Below, in pieces: positions 60,306 through 64,000 of a stretch of 64,000 nucleotides of DNA. Both the position numbers and the translations under genes were made by a program. The notes beneath the pieces are model-generated. The model ran no database searches. It saw nothing but the letters and a program-made list of their open reading frames with translations, and was not told the DNA's origin. Numbering within the stretch: position 1 is the stretch's first letter; each line of letters starts with the position of its first letter. Source of the stretch: Pristionchus mayeri (taxonomy: Eukaryota; Nematoda; Chromadorea; Rhabditida; Neodiplogasteridae); the NCBI GenBank assembly GCA_036245805.1, contig BTRK01000003.1:38891215-38955214 (forward strand). Reading direction: 5' to 3'.

Positions 60306-62022
60306 TTACTTCTTATCGTTCCTAGTGGGTTCGGTAATCAATTGTAGCAAGGAGGAAGATATAGAGAAATGGAGGAGTGCATTACTATGGGGGGAGAAAG
60401 CAGATTGATTGATCCAGTCTAAGTCGCCACAATTAAGGTCACCACAAATAACGGCATGGCTAGAATCACTAGAGAGAAAATCGTGGAGGTAGTCAAGACA
60501 TTCTACGAAAGAGTCCATAGAGCAAGACGGACTTCTATAGATGCATACTAATAGAGTGGGCGAGTTAGCCATAATGCGAGAGCTACATATGAAGCCGTTC
60601 GCCTAAGAATCAAACAATGTCCCAATGGGTCTGGCACATCGATTTTTCGAAAATTTGAGAATTGGGGTTCTCAAGGGTGCTGATCATCATGGTCAACTTA
60701 ATTTTGCGTCAACTCGATTGGTTGGGCCAGGCTGCATGTAGGCTGCACCTAGATTTGTGTAAATAACTCCGGAACCGATTGAGCAATTTATTTGAAAATT
60801 GTACGGAAGAAAAATAAGATACCTGTGACCACGTCAAGCTTAAATTTACATATTTAATTTTATGTAAACATAAGAAAATTCGATTCTCGAATATAAGGTA
60901 AAAGCCAAAAACGAGAACTACACCGTCAAATGCGCCGTGTTCTGAGGATCATTTTTCGTATGCATAGTTGGGGGTTTCCGCACATCGGTTTTTTGCTACA
61001 TGTCCTGAACTGATTCATTCTCATGACACTTTACCGCTCAGGGCGCGCAGAGAGCGACGAATGAGAATGTGTTTCACTCCCACTAGTTATTCTTGCTTTT
61101 ATAGACTTCTCAAATAACAAGTGGGAGTGAAGCTCATTCTCACTCGTCGCTCTCTGCGCACCCTGAGCGGTCCAGTGTGACGAGAATGGATCAGTTAAGG
61201 ACATGTAGCAAAAAACCGATGAGCGGAAACCCCCAACTATGCATATGAAAAATGATCCTCCGAACAACGCGCATTTCGCGGCGTAGTTCTCGTTTTTGGT
61301 TTTTACCTTATATTCGAAAATCGAATTTTCTTAAGTTCACAGAAAATAAAATATGCAAATTTAAGCTTGACGTGGTCACAGGTATCTTATTTTTCTTCCG
61401 TACAATTTTCAAATAAATTGCTCAATCGGTTCCGGAGTTATGCACACAAATCTAGGTGCAGCCTACACGCAGCCTGGCCCAACCGATCGAGTTGACGCAA
61501 AATGAAGTTGACCATGATGATCAGCACCCTTGAGAACCCCAATTCTCAAATTTTCGAAAAATCGATGTGCCAGACCCATTGGGACATTGTTTGATTCTTA
61601 GGCGAACGGCTTCATATAGAGAAAGAACGAGAAGTGACTAAATATGACGGGATGGCTCGATCAATGAGAATTGCGCATTCGCCACCACGAGTGGAGGAAT
61701 CGCGATCAGAGCGGAACACAGACAAACGATCGAAAGACATCATATTGTCAGTTAGTGTATCAGGAGTTGCCCAGGTTTCAGTAATGAACACTACAGAGAA
61801 AGAATCGCGGATGAATTGGCCTATCATATCACGCTTATTAGAGAGAGAACGGGCGTTCAAGGAAAGAGCAGTGAGGGACGAGCGTGGGGAAGTGTAGAAA
61901 GGAGAGACTACTGAGTGAGGAGAGAGTGCAGAGAAAGAGAGGGGAAGGGGAGGAAATAGAGCAGGGGAGGAGGGTGCAGAGATGGGGATGGGAAGAGTGT
62001 ATGGTTGAGAGTAAGAAGGCAA
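60306..62022 (-). pseudogene. LINE ORF2 endonuclease region, interrupted and truncated
   Basis: The minus-strand frame from 62022 reads a Pro/Ser-rich leader and then the start of an apurinic-endonuclease-like domain (TALSLNARSLSNKRDMIGQF, VVFITETWATPDTL: the first Asn and the ETW Glu). At 61614 it runs into a 1025-bp inverted-repeat element. It resumes at 60589 with LLVCIYRSPSC and the AVICGDLNCGDLDW motif (Asp and Asn of the active site) and ends at 60306. The reverse transcriptase that should follow is missing. ORF1 lies 90 bases upstream. Confidence 0.87.
60590..61614. mobile_element. 1-kb palindromic MITE inserted in the LINE endonuclease
   Basis: Ends TGAAGCCGTTCGCCTAAGAA and TTCTTAGGCGAACGGCTTCA are flanked by TA. 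Arms of about 450 bp (for example TGATCATCATGGTCAACTT and its mirror near 61510) meet at 61031-61150, where a second inverted repeat around AGAGCGACGA lies. Taking it out leaves the LINE frame continuous apart from the TA duplication, so it is younger than the LINE. Confidence 0.92.
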
Positions 62023-62112
62023 TAGAGATGGGCAGGGATTCTCGGCTGACTCGGATCCATGAGAAGGGGAGGAAACGGAAAAGGGTAGTATGGGTGCCTC
62101 AAGAGTCAGTCC

Positions 62113-63099
62113 CTATTCGCGGGGAACGAGGTAGCTAATCTTAGGAGAGACATGAGGCTGTTTGGATGGAGGATCAAATGAGAGTGAGGAAGAGGGAGGG
62201 GGAGAGGGAGCAGAAAGAGACAGAGACTGTGGGGAATTAACCTCCACTACCGTACCCAGCTCAGATCGGCTGCTCTTTTGGGTACCTGACCGTCCTTCTA
62301 GATCATCTCCCTTCCTCTTCTTGCTCCCTCCTTTGCTGCCTGAGACTGAGCCGCCTCTGGATCCGCCTCCAGCTCGAGTGTTGACTGTGCCTCTGTTCCT
62401 TGATCTTCCTCTATGTGCAGTAGAGGAGAAGGGCTGTGCAGTATTATTGGGGACACCCCCAGGGAGGGGCTTGGGGAATCTCATTCTGACAATACGGAAA
62501 TCGCTAACAGTGTACTGAATCTCGCAGGCGGAGGAGTTCAGATCTCTAACTTCACTACGCAGTCTACGATCAGTCTCAAGCTGTTCCTTACTGTAATCAC
62601 CACGGAGGAAAGCGCGGAGACTGCCAGTGAGCCTACCGCACCTGACTCTGAATGCCTCGTTGTAGAACAAATCTCTGGACTCGACTGAGGGGAAACCGAT
62701 CTTGATGATTCTCGGCGAGGTCCTTCCGACGGGGCGAGTAGGAGGATGTCTATGAAAAGAGATCTCAGAACGAACCTGATCCAATTGAGTGCTGTTGATT
62801 GTGTCGAGGATCAAGGAGATGATCTTTCGATCGTTCTCCTCAGTCTCCCCGACAGATTCACACTCCGAGACGTTGACGAGGACACATCGTTTGGCCTTCT
62901 CATCCACCGTACTCCTCTGATTGAGGGCGGCGATGACCCCAGTCGTCACCGTATCCACAGTTGACGACTGGGGGAGTCTATCCACAAGGAATCTGACCAG
63001 AGACGTCAGGTCGCCCATCTGTCTCGTCAGATCCCCCATCAGCTTCTGCTGTGCGACCATAAGGTCGTACAGCAGGTCCATAGAGACTGGAGCAGTCAT
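62113..63099 (-). CDS. LINE ORF1 protein (CR1-like)
   Basis: 328-residue intact frame from ATG 63099. Residues about 8-45 have heptad character (YDLMVAQQKLMGDLTRQMGD), as a short coiled coil. The middle (RPVGRTSPRIIKIGFPSVES, then FLRGDYSKEQLETDRRLRSE) matches the RRM/CTD-like part of LINE ORF1 proteins (PR.iKi...S..........R.D.t.EQ...R.LR.E). The C-terminal third is Gly/Arg then Ser/Pro rich with RGRSRNRGTVNTRAGGGSRG, likely RNA binding. It lies just before the endonuclease ORF on the same strand. The frame is unbroken although the rest of the element is dead. Confidence 0.75.
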   Translation of the reverse strand: MTAPVSMDLLYDLMVAQQKLMGDLTRQMGDLTSLVRFLVDRLPQSSTVDTVTTGVIAALNQRSTVDEKAKRCVLVNVSECESVGETEENDRKIISLILDTINSTQLDQVRSEISFHRHPPTRPVGRTSPRIIKIGFPSVESRDLFYNEAFRVRCGRLTGSLRAFLRGDYSKEQLETDRRLRSEVRDLNSSACEIQYTVSDFRIVRMRFPKPLPGGVPNNTAQPFSSTAHRGRSRNRGTVNTRAGGGSRGGSVSGSKGGSKKRKGDDLEGRSGTQKSSRSELGTVVEVNSPQSLSLSAPSPPPSSSLSFDPPSKQPHVSPKISYLVPRE

Positions 63100-64000
63100 G
63101 TGGAAGGGGGAGGAGATACAGGGGGAAGAAAGAGAGACGCGTATGTGGGTGCGAAGCCTATCGCTGCCCTAATCCCGGTCGGGACCCTTCACTTCCTCGC
63201 TGATCGCAAGTGCAGCACTGTCAGTGTCCGTGCCTGGGACAGTGACACGGGACTGAACAGTGAGGCCTTCCAAACTCAGAAGAGTATGGGTAGCCGAGCT
63301 AATAGCTTGGAAAACTCGCTATGACAAGTCTATAAGAAGCACACGAGAGACCGAGAGGCCGCGACCTCTCTCGGTCAAGGAAGGGAAGGGGTATGAGGAA
63401 GGGAAGGGGTATGACGAAGGGAAGGGGTCCAAAAATTTAATTCATAGGGATTTTGCTGTCATTAATATATTTTTCGGCATTGTCGAAAACGTAATTGATA
63501 AATAAATTTCATAAACATAATTTAATTAATGCGAAAATAGGTTCCAAAGTGGTGTGCGCGCTCACGACAATTCACGAAAATTGTGCGAAACGTCCTAGTT
63601 CGAAATTTTTTGTTTGAAATGTCTCACCACCAAATTTTATCATGAACGGTTGTACTCTGCCGACTTTTATGAGATAATATCGTCTTTCGGTTGAGGTTTA
63701 AAACAAATAATTTCAAACGCACTCATGGAATCTACACACAGTACGCATTCTTCTTTAGGTGTACATCCATACACCACGAGAATCTTCTCGTGAGGTTTAT
63801 TTCTTGAATGATCCAAACTGTAAGTTCGGACCTCCTCATTGTGTGAAGATTAAGCATTATTTTTTTCCTTTTACTCTGTTTTTCCTTTATGCACATTCTC
63901 GGTCCGTCAAACCGGCGAGAGAGGGTGTCAACTGAAGGCATCTTTTCGTTGTCGCTCTCCATCTGCAAGTGAAGAGGAGAGGTAGTTTGTGGATGAGCAG
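63100..64000. other. LINE 5' flank and unassigned sequence
   Basis: 63372-63430 holds three copies of GGAAGGGGTATGA(G/C)GAA-like units. The remainder has no gene I can support; the left part may be the LINE 5' untranslated region. Confidence 0.4.

Overview
This is eukaryotic DNA, most likely from a free-living or parasitic nematode. The genes are cut into many short exons (roughly 30-370 bp) with small introns and GT/AG borders. Recognisable families are typical of nematode arms: a MATH-BTB (BATH) gene, an Skp1-related gene, multi-pass membrane proteins of a kind I cannot name, an arylacetamide-deacetylase-like lipase, PITP exons, and many mariner, hAT-like and LINE remnants plus fold-back elements. 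A diplogastrid such as Pristionchus is a guess only. No bacterial operons, CRISPR arrays or rRNA genes were seen.

Layout. 0-3 kb (+): broken PITP exons (one frameshift, one in-frame stop), an Skp1-related gene body, then the 3' part of an AADAC-like lipase. 3-7.7 kb (-): a many-exon gene with an N-terminal C2CH (THAP-like) finger, an RNase-H-like core with candidate D/D/E residues and a charged C-terminal tail. 8-30.5 kb: almost gene-free, filled by inverted-repeat elements (8.3, 9.7-10.6, 13.7-15.6, 16.6-18.1 kb), mariner remnants (12.5-13.7, 19.7-20.4 kb), and a 5.7-kb near-perfect palindrome (24.76-30.48 kb). A second palindrome (30.485-34.274 kb) abuts it and truncates a multi-pass membrane protein gene (+). 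34.5-37.4 kb (-): the intact paralogue of that gene. 37.6-41.4 kb (-): an intact ten-exon BATH gene with a LINE in intron 7. 41.8-43.1 kb: a SINE and a textbook hAT-type MITE. 43.3-44.7 kb (-): another membrane protein gene. 45-47.7 kb: a LINE fragment and inverted repeats. 47.7-51.25 kb (+): a PITP exon and the 5' part of an AADAC-like gene, whose active-site serine exon is replaced by an inverted-repeat element and whose last exon has lost the active-site Asp. 51.4-55.4 kb (-): the second copy of the THAP/RNase-H-like gene. 58.5-59.8 kb: a nearly full-length but broken mariner. 60.3-63.1 kb (-): a LINE with ORF1 and an endonuclease ORF split by a 1-kb inverted-repeat element.

The main architectural event is a segmental duplication of about 5.2 kb: 2.65-8.05 kb is copied at 51.0-55.84 kb, carrying the last AADAC exon plus the whole THAP/RNase-H-like gene. 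The main puzzles are the adjoining palindromes with nearly identical arms, and the THAP/RNase-H-like gene pair, which looks like a domesticated or still mobile DDE-type transposase lineage. Exon borders were set by eye from splice signals and reading frame; no alignments or database searches were run.
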